A stretch of DNA of 55,557 nucleotides. Origin: a virus. This document shows positions 7,360 to 14,690 of the stretch, in pieces (the first letter of the stretch is position 1; the number at the start of each line of letters is the position of its first letter). The stretch is from IMG/VR virus record IMGVR_UViG_3300044699_000015, positions 1-55,557 of that record, one strand, 5' to 3'. The translations under genes and the position numbers were made by a program. Below the pieces are notes generated by a model that did no database searches, was not told the DNA's origin, and was given only the letters and a program-made list of their open reading frames with translations.

Positions 7360-7616
7360 AACAATTTGCGAATCAGTTACAGCCTAGGCGAGCCGAAAGG
7401 GTGTCACAGGCAAAGCCGTTTGGTAGTTCTGATTCGAGACACCCGCGCCGTAAAGTTATCGAGTGCTATTGCGTTCGAGGCTACAAAGGCAACATGTCCA
7501 CTTCACTACAACTTAGTTGTGGGCACTTTAAGAAGCTGCGGTTTTGGAACTTTGGGAAACACCCGAAGACAACCATTTGCTTTGAATGCATCCGTAAAGA
7601 AACGGACACGATTTAG
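7356..7616 (+). CDS. small Cys-containing protein, 86 aa
   Basis: Starts inside the stop of the 142-residue gene (ATGA). The N-terminal half is basic and probably disordered; the C-terminal half has a zinc-binding pattern, LSCGH ... CFEC, around a FWNFGKHP turn. An overlapping frame of similar length starts at 7366, but this one is chosen because of the coupled start and cysteine pattern. Confidence 0.65.
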   Translation: MKQFANQLQPRRAERVSQAKPFGSSDSRHPRRKVIECYCVRGYKGNMSTSLQLSCGHFKKLRFWNFGKHPKTTICFECIRKETDTI

Positions 7617-7749
7617 GTTGAAATGATTTAGAGAGTTTGCGAAATTACAGCCTGACATCGGTTTATCATATGACCAACCAAAAAGGACATTATGCCCACA
7701 TTCAAACGCAATAGCTAAAAGAACAACCACGGCGGAAATAACATATCAT

Positions 7750-7779
7750 GCCCCATTGCTGCAAGGCTTTGGGGCTTTT
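7750..7779 (+). terminator. possible intrinsic terminator
   Basis: GCCCC (7750-7754) and GGGGC (7771-7775) can pair around a long loop and are followed by TTTT and a second T-rich patch. It falls in the 277-base gap 7617-7893, which holds no convincing gene, only very short open frames. Confidence 0.4.
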
Positions 7780-7893
7780 GATTTGTCCGTATTATTCCTG
7801 ATAGACAAATGGAAACGGATTTGCGACAGTATCAACGCCAACGGTGAAGAATCGAAGGCCAGCATTAAGACGCTGAACAAAGAAAGAGCAATT

Positions 7894-8130
7894 ATGAAAA
7901 CAATCGAAACGGTTACTTACGTTCTGCCTGCTTGTTGGGCTTCATACCTTATCAATGGAGATTCAAGCGGTTTATCCGCTGATGATTATGCGGCTGCGAA
8001 CAACTTCATTAACGGCCACGGCTTGCCAATGCCGGTTTCATGCTCTGATGAATCTTGGTTTGCATGGCATAATGACGCCGGGACATTGGGCGGTGATGTT
8101 CTGGAATATACTTTTCTTTTGCCAGTTTAG
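7894..8130 (+). CDS. DUF6926-like protein, 78 aa
   Basis: A small phage/plasmid-type protein of unknown function. The recognisable pattern is PACWASYLINGDSSGLS near the N-terminus, then DDYAAANNFINGHG, SWFAWHNDAG and a terminal EYTFLLPV strand. The start at 7894 is chosen because a GAAAGAG site lies 5-8 bases upstream; a longer in-frame reading from 7756 would pass through the terminator-like hairpin. Its stop codon is the first part of the downstream structured RNA. Confidence 0.72.
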   Translation: MKTIETVTYVLPACWASYLINGDSSGLSADDYAAANNFINGHGLPMPVSCSDESWFAWHNDAGTLGGDVLEYTFLLPV

Positions 8131-8195
8131 CCCGTCGTGGGTAATCCTTCGGCATTCGTGCCAAGCTCACACCCGTCTTAAACGACGGGCTTTTT
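8130..8195 (+). terminator. structured RNA / intrinsic terminator
   Basis: An 8-bp perfect outer stem (GCCCGTCG 8130-8137 with CGACGGGC 8183-8190) is followed by five T. Inside it lie a 4-bp stem (GGGT 8139-8142 with ACCC 8171-8174) and a hairpin GGCA-TTCG-TGCC (8151-8162). The same right arm can instead pair with the nearer CCCGTC (8172-8177) around a 6-base loop. A terminator is certain; two mutually exclusive folds suggest it may be more than that. Confidence 0.72.
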
Positions 8196-8341
8196 GTTAT
8201 CCCACACAATCGCTCTAGGATTTGATTACAGCCCTGTTTAGCACTATAGCCATGTTCAGATATGCCAATGTTTACCGTTGGCCATCCGTTGAAACGTAAA
8301 TTGGGCTTGCTGAACGGTTTTTAACGGAGTAATAGCAAGGA

Positions 8342-8752
8342 ATGGAACTCGCAAGACAGCCTCGGTCTATTTTCCGGTTCACCAAGGAAAATGCGGGGCA
8401 ATTCTCAGCCCAAGCCATTCAACGCAAGCGCGAACTCAAAGCCATCCGAGAAAAGGAGCTAGAGAAAGCTAGGAATGCCACCCCACAAACCGAGCGCATC
8501 GCCCGACAGATAGCTAGGATGGAGGAAATGATGGACAAGACAAAGGATGCTGACGAGCTACAGAAGCTATCAGCCGCACACGCTCGTTTGTTCAATGCTT
8601 GGCAGGTGCTTACAGGCACTCCAAACCCCGGTTCCAGCAAGCCATCGCGCAATCGTGAGCAACGCCAGCCCGTGCAACCAATCCAACCTATTGTGGCTCC
8701 TGCGGCAACTACGGACATACAAGTTGACCCATCGAAAACAGGGCCAGCGTAA
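8342..8752 (+). CDS. basic coiled-coil protein, possible small terminase subunit
   Basis: A 136-residue protein with an N-terminal FTKENAGQFSAQAIQRKREL segment, a long charged helix (about residues 30-85, TERIARQIARMEEMMDKTKD) and a Pro/Gln-rich tail. The pattern of an N-terminal residue-substitution-like helix plus long coiled coil resembles proteins found at the small-terminase position of some podophages, but here it lies 6 kb from the large subunit and on the other strand. A weak AAGGA site abuts the ATG. The assignment is tentative. Confidence 0.6.
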   Translation: MELARQPRSIFRFTKENAGQFSAQAIQRKRELKAIREKELEKARNATPQTERIARQIARMEEMMDKTKDADELQKLSAAHARLFNAWQVLTGTPNPGSSKPSRNREQRQPVQPIQPIVAPAATTDIQVDPSKTGPA

Positions 8753-9161
8753 TCATCAATGATTGCAGGGGGTTGATATTATGTGGCATACAATGAGAAT
8801 TATATTTAATTGAGTGAACCACTTATGTATCAGTAGGATTTCGTTGGTTATCAACTACTTGCAATCATAAGTGAGTGAATGTGCTTGACGGGGTGTCGCC
8901 CTGACTGCCCTAATATCTCTGTGACTACGTGAGCGTAAGGACGTAACCTGTTGAATAACAATCCTTAAGCATTCTTTTCGCTGGCTAGACCGTCTCCACA
9001 CCACCCACCCGGCAGGGGGAAATCGTCGCCATTCGCGTTCTACGTGACTCCCACCTTTAAACAGAGTTCACTTCTAACTTTTCTGGAATGTGGTTCTTTG
9101 CTGTCTGACTGCCGATTACAGAGGACTTTACTGATTTACCACACTCTGGTAGGTTTCAGAC
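8753..9161 (+). other. non-coding region, about 410 bases
   Basis: No gene is supported. A promoter-like TTGACG (8886-8891) with a CCTAAT box 18 bases on, a small GGG/CCC hairpin between them, and a 9-base inverted repeat CGATTACAG (9112-9120) / CTGTAATCG (9172-9180) that overlaps the downstream terminator are visible. It could be an untranslated leader, a small RNA or part of an origin. Confidence 0.4.
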
Positions 9162-9195
9162 AAAAAAATGCCTGTAATCGAGTTTTACGGGCATT
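9162..9195 (-). terminator. intrinsic terminator for the 9212-10323 operon
   Basis: On the minus strand an 11-bp stem (9167-9177 with 9185-9195, one G-T pair) with a 7-base loop is followed by seven U (A run 9162-9168 on the plus strand). It lies 17 bases past the stop of the 135-residue gene. Confidence 0.85.
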
Positions 9196-9211
9196 GGCGG
9201 GGCAGTGGAGA

Positions 9212-9619
9212 CTACTGAATGGTCTTTATGTGACGGATGTAATCGTTCAGGATTTGACCGGAACGGGCAGGGTAATCGAGAATCATTTGTGGAAGTTCGG
9301 TGTCCCAAACATTCGATTTCCTGCAATAATCGCAGACAATCGCTGCGAATTTCTTGGTTATTCGGGTGAGTTTTTCCATCGCCTTTGATTCGGTTTCGGT
9401 AATCACCGATGTTTTAAATGTGCAGCGTGTGACTTCCACGATTCGACAGACCTTGGCCACGGAATCGAATATCCTTCGCTTTTCCACCATGAAATCAGCA
9501 CACCGATTGCAGCAAAGCATTTTCTTCCATGATTCAATTTGAAACTCAATTCCTTGCTCACTGTCGAAATCAAGCCATCCCGGCTTGTGGCAGAACTTAC
9601 AGGTGTAATCAATTCTCAT
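9212..9619 (-). CDS. zinc-finger protein, 135 aa
   Basis: Three cysteine pairs are visible: CKFCHK at residues 7-12, CCNRC near 36 and CDYC near 96, spaced as in a treble-clef or paired zinc ribbons. The middle is charged. It is coupled by a 4-base overlap to the replisome-organiser-like gene, so it probably acts in DNA replication or its control. No family name can be given. Confidence 0.72.
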   Translation of the reverse strand: MRIDYTCKFCHKPGWLDFDSEQGIEFQIESWKKMLCCNRCADFMVEKRRIFDSVAKVCRIVEVTRCTFKTSVITETESKAMEKLTRITKKFAAIVCDYCRKSNVWDTELPQMILDYPARSGQILNDYIRHIKTIQ

Positions 9620-10323
9620 ATTCTATCCAACTCCTTTTCTAACAATGATTTGGTTAATGGTTTACCGTTAAATTGTCCGTTCGTTACCGGCTTTTGGCTC
9701 GGTAAGTAACCGGCGGCTTTCCATGCGGCAATAGTGTGCGGCCAGCTTTTGATTGGCTTTCCGTTCACCGTCCATCCGTTTCCTTCGCACTTGTTCCAGA
9801 ACCAAACCGCGTCGGACTCGGGAAGTCCTGACTTGGCCACTGCCAGCTTTACCTCCTCAAGAGAGGGCTTTGTCTTAAGAGTCTTGGGAACAGAAGCAAC
9901 TACAGAAGCAGAGGCAGGCTGAATCGTGGTAACGCTTGTAACGTTACGTAACGCATGGTAACGTTCCCTGTGCTTTCGCACTCTCTCTCTTGTTTTTACT
10001 GCGATGGGATTGGAGGAAAGCCGGTCACGGAAAGCCAAGTAATTTAGCACGAGCCAACCTTCCTGTAGGGTTTCAATTCGCCTCCCGTCATTATCCGGTG
10101 TGCGTGACTGAGGGTCGGGTGATTCAAACTTCTTTAAGGCTTCTAGGCAGGCCGAGTTGGTAACTTTGGACTTAGCCGCTAGCCAGCCCACGGAACCCCT
10201 TACAAGTCCATCAGCGTTACATAACGCAAGTAACGTTACCCACACCTTGCAGGTTTCGGCATCCTCATCCCAGATTGAACTGTCAACAATGTCAGAAAAA
10301 AGTTTCGTATAGCCGTCAGACAT
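9616..10323 (-). CDS. replisome-organiser-like protein (winged-helix N-terminus)
   Basis: A 235-residue protein with the architecture of phage replication-organiser proteins. The N-terminal domain (about 1-100) starts YTKLFSDIVDSSIWDEDAET, has a KVWVTLLALCNADGLVRGSV helix pair and ends in LQEGWLVLNYLAFRD, a pattern seen in phage replication proteins that load the host helicase. A basic Arg-rich linker (RERVRKHRERYH) follows. The C-terminal part (VWFWNKCEGNGWTVNGKPI, then SWPHTIAAWKAAG) is also typical of this group. The ATG at 10323 is chosen over an upstream GTG. The palindromic region just upstream is a candidate origin or operator. Confidence 0.75.
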   Translation of the reverse strand: MSDGYTKLFSDIVDSSIWDEDAETCKVWVTLLALCNADGLVRGSVGWLAAKSKVTNSACLEALKKFESPDPQSRTPDNDGRRIETLQEGWLVLNYLAFRDRLSSNPIAVKTRERVRKHRERYHALRNVTSVTTIQPASASVVASVPKTLKTKPSLEEVKLAVAKSGLPESDAVWFWNKCEGNGWTVNGKPIKSWPHTIAAWKAAGYLPSQKPVTNGQFNGKPLTKSLLEKELDRI

Positions 10324-10540
10324 AAGTAGAAAAAATCTCACTCCCACTGCCAAAGGCGTGTGATGTCAGAGCGCGAAGGAACCGACCGCCATTAGCAGGG
10401 GAAGTGAAATTTTGATTTCCCGACATCACAAAAAGACACTCTCAAAACACCCATGGGGTGTCAACCCCAAACTGGAAACTAACCCCCATCCGTAATACTC
10501 CTGATTGCGCCTGAGTCTGGGGTGTGGTTAAATCGAACGT
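10324..10540. promoter_or_regulatory. divergent control region with palindromes
   Basis: A 217-base intergenic region between two diverging genes. It contains an 8-bp inverted repeat GTGATGTC (10360-10367) / GACATCAC (10422-10429), a 6-bp palindrome ACACCC-ATG-GGGTGT (10447-10461) and a second copy of GGGGTGT at 10519-10525. These are the strongest operator-like symmetries in the window. They could bind a repressor or the replication protein encoded next door. Confidence 0.55.
10505..10533 (+). promoter_or_regulatory. rightward promoter
   Basis: TTGCGC (10505-10510), 17-base spacer, TTAAAT (10528-10533). The next ATG (10541) is only 7 bases past the -10 box. The spacer contains the GGGGTGT repeat, so an operator protein would block it. 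Confidence 0.4.
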
Positions 10541-10918
10541 ATGAAACAAGCTCTCCAAAAACACCGTAAATCGTTCAAGAAATGGGCCATGCCGGGACAG
10601 CGGACACAAACCTTGGATGCTGAAAACATCAGCGAGCAGAAATCAGTGTCCAAGTATTTCGGAAGGAACTTTGAAAACGTCGGTAAGAACAATGGCGGTT
10701 TGAAACTTTCCATACCTGCCAGAAATCTAAGCACGATGTTCACACTTCGGAACATTCGCTGCTTTCAGACCCTTGTGGCCTTCGTGCAAAATCAATTCCT
10801 TCGATGGCATACAACCCGCAACAAAAAGAACCATCACGACGCGATAGGCATCGGCTTGGAATCGAAAACAAATCGCCACAAAAGAGATAACCAACGCGAC
10901 TCCAAAACCACCCTATAA
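10541..10918 (+). CDS. doubtful basic protein, 125 aa
   Basis: An open frame following the promoter at 10505-10533. The product is very basic (Lys, Arg, Asn, His) with no hydrophobic core or motif, and the last third looks like non-coding translation. The N-terminal 65 residues are more plausible. No ribosome site is seen. It may be a short real gene followed by untranslated DNA. Confidence 0.35.
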   Translation: MKQALQKHRKSFKKWAMPGQRTQTLDAENISEQKSVSKYFGRNFENVGKNNGGLKLSIPARNLSTMFTLRNIRCFQTLVAFVQNQFLRWHTTRNKKNHHDAIGIGLESKTNRHKRDNQRDSKTTL

Positions 10919-10936
10919 CCAACCATACTGGAAGTG

Positions 10937-11377
10937 ATGACCAAGGAAGAACAGCGGATTGCTTTAGCGGAATGGATGGGATATGTCTGGTATCGCGCCC
11001 CGCAAGATAGAAACTTCCCCGAAAAAAAGTATAGGTTTCTGGCTTTTCCACAGATTCAGGAATACGAAGGACAGATTGATGCTTGGAAGCAGCGTGCTGA
11101 TGGCACGGAGAAAATAATTGAAAGTGAGCATTGGAAAAAGGCCCAAGGCGTTGACTATGTTCCAAACTACCCCAACGACCTAAATGCCATACACGAGGCT
11201 GAAAAAAAGTTGACCATTGAGCAGTCGGCAAAGTATGAACAACTGTTGGACTGTGTGGTTCACGACTCGTTCCTTCGAGGTGAAACAAGCATCACTTCGT
11301 GCGATTGGCACGCCTCATCCGAACAACGCTCCGAAGCTCTATGTCGAATACTCTGGCCAGAAAGATTCAAGGAATGA
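10937..11377 (+). CDS. phage protein of unknown function, 146 aa
   Basis: Belongs to a widespread type of phage protein that starts MTKEEQRIALAEWMGY and contains the block YPNDLNAIHEAEKKLTIEQ followed by SSEQRSEALCRILWPE. These are found in many tailed phages and their function is unknown. The 146-residue frame has this full pattern. Its stop overlaps the ATG of the lipoprotein gene by 4 bases, so the two are coupled. Confidence 0.8.
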   Translation: MTKEEQRIALAEWMGYVWYRAPQDRNFPEKKYRFLAFPQIQEYEGQIDAWKQRADGTEKIIESEHWKKAQGVDYVPNYPNDLNAIHEAEKKLTIEQSAKYEQLLDCVVHDSFLRGETSITSCDWHASSEQRSEALCRILWPERFKE

Positions 11378-11574
11378 AATACCTCCCGCTCCTCCTATTA
11401 CTCTGCGGCTGCGAAACCCCCATGTCAGGACTTCAAACCGTAGTCACTGCCCCAATCCTGATAGGAGATGGATTGTTGGAAACCATCTCATCGCCCATAA
11501 GCCCTGATTGGACTAATGGCGTGGTGGCGAGTCCGAGGCAGTGGGAACATTTTAATGGAAAGGTGATGGAGTGA
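11374..11574 (+). CDS. small lipoprotein, 66 aa
   Basis: A short lipoprotein signal peptide (KYLPLLLLLCGC) ends in a lipobox, LLCG before Cys 12. The mature part of about 55 residues has no Pro-rich linker or coiled coil. It could be an outer-membrane spanin subunit or a superinfection-exclusion lipoprotein. The start at 11374 is chosen because it overlaps the preceding stop and puts the signal at the N-terminus. Confidence 0.68.
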   Translation: MKYLPLLLLLCGCETPMSGLQTVVTAPILIGDGLLETISSPISPDWTNGVVASPRQWEHFNGKVME

Positions 11575-11695
11575 AGTTTCCGGGGACTGCTAATTAGGCT
11601 GCCAAGATGGGGAATTGGATACCCCGCGCTCCGCCGTCACACGCATTAGCAATTTACCGACACCCCGGATTGCCGTAATGAATGGAGCGCATAAA

Positions 11696-12430
11696 TTATT
11701 CCGCAGTAGTCACCGGCTCCGGTTTATTTTCTTCCTCATGCTTGGCCTTAGTCGCATCACGATTTATTTCCGCAACTGTCTTTATATTATCCCTCGCCTG
11801 CTGTTGCACAAACGCTTCATTCTTGTGGTCAAGTTTCTGCTTGTCGGAAACTTGCTTGGAGGCGAGTTTTTGAATCTGTTGTGGTGGCAATGCATCTGGA
11901 TTTGGGTCTGGTTTAAATCCATTCGCAAGAATAATCTGGTCTTGGACATACTTGCTCAATTCAGAAAATTTGATTGCGATGGTTTCCTTGGGTTCTATTT
12001 GCGACTTCTCCGCATGTTGCTGCGCCAAAGCCTTAACCTCATTCATCAGTTTACCAAGAGCATCGCTAAACTGCTTGGCAATCGCCTTATTCGCCTCGTC
12101 CTGCGATAGTAATTGAATCAACCCGCCAATGTATTGACCGACATTGGCAAGGCCCGAAAGCTCACGCTGGTCGTTCACACCACCGGACTTCTGAAACTGT
12201 GCAATCTCGCCAGCCATCAAACCCTCCAAGGTTTGTATCTGGTCAATCGGGTTAAGCCCCTGTTTCATATTCACCGGCAAACCACGCATCAACAGCGGGA
12301 AAGCAAACTCGGCATCTCGGGTAGCATCCGATACGCCTTTAGCGCCTTCAATCGGGGCCAAATCCTCGGCTATTTTGGGATTTCCGGTAATCGCCGCGAC
12401 GTTCATGTGCAACACTTTTTGTTGCGCCAC
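11696..12430 (-). CDS. portal protein, C-terminal part (displaced frame)
   Basis: This frame continues the portal from 12435-13991. Skipping one base of the GGGG run at 12443-12446 (CCCC on this strand) gives a continuous ...QLRPALDPVAQQKVLH..., after which the usual portal C-terminal helices follow (KIAEDLAPIEGAKGVSDATR, QLLSQDEANKAIAKQFSDAL). The last 60 residues form a charged coiled coil with a Pro/Glu tail. As a separate gene it would need a GTG at 12430 with no ribosome site, so it is far more likely the rest of a roughly 760-residue portal, close in length to the P22 portal. Confidence 0.75.
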   Translation of the reverse strand: MAQQKVLHMNVAAITGNPKIAEDLAPIEGAKGVSDATRDAEFAFPLLMRGLPVNMKQGLNPIDQIQTLEGLMAGEIAQFQKSGGVNDQRELSGLANVGQYIGGLIQLLSQDEANKAIAKQFSDALGKLMNEVKALAQQHAEKSQIEPKETIAIKFSELSKYVQDQIILANGFKPDPNPDALPPQQIQKLASKQVSDKQKLDHKNEAFVQQQARDNIKTVAEINRDATKAKHEEENKPEPVTTAE

Positions 12431-12434
12431 AGGG

Positions 12435-13991
12435 TCAAGGGCGGGGCCGCAATTGCATTAACTGTGTCGCCTGTGCCAGTTCCAAGGTTTGATTGCCTGA
12501 ACCTAACGGGAAATCCGGCGTAATTTCCCACAGTTCTACATCCAAGTAAGCCATCGGAATACCATACGCTTTGCACTTCTTTTGAAACAATCGAATATCC
12601 TTGTTCATCGTCTTGCGATTGCAGAAACGACGGGCAATTTCGGTATAGGCGTGTGTCTCGTATTTGTAAGCCGTCGCCAGCAAACCAGACATCAGCGCAT
12701 TGACCTGCTGCATGATGGTCATTACCTCGAATGCTGTGCGCTCTTTCTTGGTTCCATCATTGGTGTCCTGCGTGTAAGCCGCCGATGCTTCTCCAATTAA
12801 CTGTTTTGCTTGGCCCATTGCCATATCCACAAGATTGTAGTCAACCTCATGGCGTTCATCCTTTGGAACGATGCTTATTCCCGGAGGGATAAATCCCTTA
12901 TCGAACAATTCAATCTTCTGCGCTCTTGCCCTATCCGAAGGGTCTTGGGCACGAAATAACATGTTGAAATTCTCCCATACGTGCTGGAACAATCGGCAGC
13001 GCATCAGGTTTGTCCAATAGCACGGTTCGCACAACAGAAACCCAAGCCCTCTCACGGAATGATACATGAATGGCGCTTGCCCGTTTAAATCGCCAAACTG
13101 TATGTGAATAAGTTGGCCCAATTCCTCCGCGAAATCCTTGTCACCGGAGTCATAAAGGAAAACATTTCGGTCAATACCACGGATGCCATTCTGTGCGGGA
13201 ACCACCTTCAATTTCCACCGCGTTTCCCGTGGGTTTTCATCGTCCAGATAGTAGAAATGCCACAACTGCAACGACGGCACGGCGTCACTCATGTAGTAAC
13301 CCATGTCCTGCTTCCACAATTCCAAAATGCGCTCTGGTTCCGTTGACCAATCGTATTGGATATCCTGAAAGTTCAGGTCTTTGTATTCATCCAGACATTT
13401 AGCCACCAGTTTTGTGTCCCAACCGGGGTCTGGATTTTTTCCAAAGACTTTGCGAGCCAATTCCCAAGGCGTGTAGCGTTTGCGAATTCCGAACCACATG
13501 AGATTTGTCATCGCCGTTGTCGTATCGGTAGCTACCCGCAAATCCTCCAGCGCCACAAATTCAGGCAACCAATCGTTTTTATCCTGCCACATCTGCGGGC
13601 CAATGCCATGACGCACTACTGAGGCGAACTTGGAACGCATCAATTCGTAAAACGGCAGCGACTTCTGCAACGGTTTGTTGATAGCGCGAGTGATAAACAG
13701 TTCCCAATCGGTGCGCTTCTCGTTGGGAGCATCAGGAATGGCGACTTTGAAATAATAATTTTGTTTCAGGAAAGCATTGTGATATTGCTGCTCGGCCTGC
13801 TGTCCAATGGTTAGGCTTTCCAGCCAGTTCACATTGATACGCATTCCTATTTTCTTTGCCTCTGCGTCCGACATAGGAGGCATCCCATCAAACATTGAGT
13901 TTACCGTGTTGCGATTCTGCGAACGTATGCGCTCTATCTGGTCGGAGGCATCAATGACCGCATTAACTAGTTCTGGTGTGTCAAAGGTCAT
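12435..13991 (-). CDS. portal protein, N-terminal and main part
   Basis: The dodecameric DNA gate at the capsid vertex. The 518-residue frame has portal features: an N-terminal helical region with RINVNWLESLTIGQQAEQQY, a membrane-free alpha/beta core, a NRKTMNKD-type crown helix region and a Gln/Asn-rich end. It follows the terminase and two Cys-rich genes, the classical packaging order, and its ATG overlaps the preceding stop by 4 bases. It stops at a TGA in a TGAC context just past a run of four C. The frame resumes in the next feature, so the gene is interrupted here by a single-base shift. Confidence 0.82.
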   Translation of the reverse strand: MTFDTPELVNAVIDASDQIERIRSQNRNTVNSMFDGMPPMSDAEAKKIGMRINVNWLESLTIGQQAEQQYHNAFLKQNYYFKVAIPDAPNEKRTDWELFITRAINKPLQKSLPFYELMRSKFASVVRHGIGPQMWQDKNDWLPEFVALEDLRVATDTTTAMTNLMWFGIRKRYTPWELARKVFGKNPDPGWDTKLVAKCLDEYKDLNFQDIQYDWSTEPERILELWKQDMGYYMSDAVPSLQLWHFYYLDDENPRETRWKLKVVPAQNGIRGIDRNVFLYDSGDKDFAEELGQLIHIQFGDLNGQAPFMYHSVRGLGFLLCEPCYWTNLMRCRLFQHVWENFNMLFRAQDPSDRARAQKIELFDKGFIPPGISIVPKDERHEVDYNLVDMAMGQAKQLIGEASAAYTQDTNDGTKKERTAFEVMTIMQQVNALMSGLLATAYKYETHAYTEIARRFCNRKTMNKDIRLFQKKCKAYGIPMAYLDVELWEITPDFPLGSGNQTLELAQATQLMQLRPRP

Positions 13992-14374
13992 GGTTTAGCC
14001 TCAGTGTAAATCCAACAATCCGGTTTCAGGGTTTGGAATCTTTTCAAAGTTTCGTCATCGGTGTTGTCGGTTATGTGTTTTAAGGGCACATGGACTTTTA
14101 GAAAAAGCACGCAGCTACAGATACGGCACATTCCTAGTTCATCTTCACCGTCCGCGTGTATATCCATTCCTGTTTTTATTTCGATATGAGAACGGACAAC
14201 ATCGGCAGCAGCGGATTTTAATTTCTCCCACAGCTTTACTTTGGTGTTGTATGGACAATTGACACACACCTTGGCGCGAGATTCGGCAAGCTCCTGCGAA
14301 ACTGGTTTTCCACCCTCACCCAACCAATCATTTAGGATTTTATGGGCGGTTACAATTTCAGAGGCAATGCTCAT
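13988..14374 (-). CDS. Cys-rich protein between terminase and portal, 128 aa
   Basis: Two cysteine clusters, CVNCPYN (about 37-43) and CRICSC (about 83-88), plus a terminal CWIY, suggest a structural zinc site; similar Cys patterns occur in small phage proteins next to packaging genes. Function unknown. It overlaps the portal start by 4 bases, and its own ATG overlaps the preceding stop (TAATG), so its level is tied to the portal. Confidence 0.68.
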   Translation of the reverse strand: MSIASEIVTAHKILNDWLGEGGKPVSQELAESRAKVCVNCPYNTKVKLWEKLKSAAADVVRSHIEIKTGMDIHADGEDELGMCRICSCVLFLKVHVPLKHITDNTDDETLKRFQTLKPDCWIYTEAKP

Positions 14375-14670
14375 TAGTCAGCGAGCTTTCCACAGGTGGA
14401 GCAACCACCTTTTTTAGTTACCGATGATGGCGCAACATAAGGCGCGTCCGTGTCATAGCAATACTGCGGCATACAACCGAGGCGTTGACATGTGTAGCAA
14501 TCAATATCCTCAATCACTTGTTCTATCGTCGCACGGTCTAATCCATTTGCGAGACGGAAATCCAAAACAAACTTGGCCTGTTGCTCTATGCTGTAACCAG
14601 AGGCAGGAAAACTTGTGCCGGATGCCTTGGGTTTGTTCATAGACAAATTCACCTGCTGGAAAGGGGGCAT
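14374..14670 (-). CDS. Cys-rich protein, 98 aa
   Basis: Contains a predicted helix (SIEQQAKFVLDFRLANGLDR) followed by CYTCQRLGC and a terminal CSTCGK, so up to six metal-binding cysteines. It sits between the terminase and a second Cys-rich gene, and the pair may act together in head assembly. A second start at 14640 (MNKPKASG) is possible. Confidence 0.65.
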   Translation of the reverse strand: MPPFQQVNLSMNKPKASGTSFPASGYSIEQQAKFVLDFRLANGLDRATIEQVIEDIDCYTCQRLGCMPQYCYDTDAPYVAPSSVTKKGGCSTCGKLAD

Positions 14671-14690
14671 ATCTTAACAATCGGCACATA

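Noticed and set aside
8886-8915. Strong promoter in the 8753-9161 gap
   Set aside because: TTGACG with an 18-base spacer to CCTAAT is only partly matched and no gene follows on the plus strand.
9212-10918. Lysogeny module
   Set aside because: No integrase, CI/Cro-type repressor or excisionase was recognised; palindromes alone do not prove a l lysogeny switch.
10740-11288. Long minus-strand open frame of 182 aa
   Set aside because: It lies antisense to a well-recognised phage protein (10937-11377) and has the composition of a shadow frame.
12113-12523. Plus-strand frame across the portal join
   Set aside because: Opposite strand of the portal; no motif and no ribosome site.
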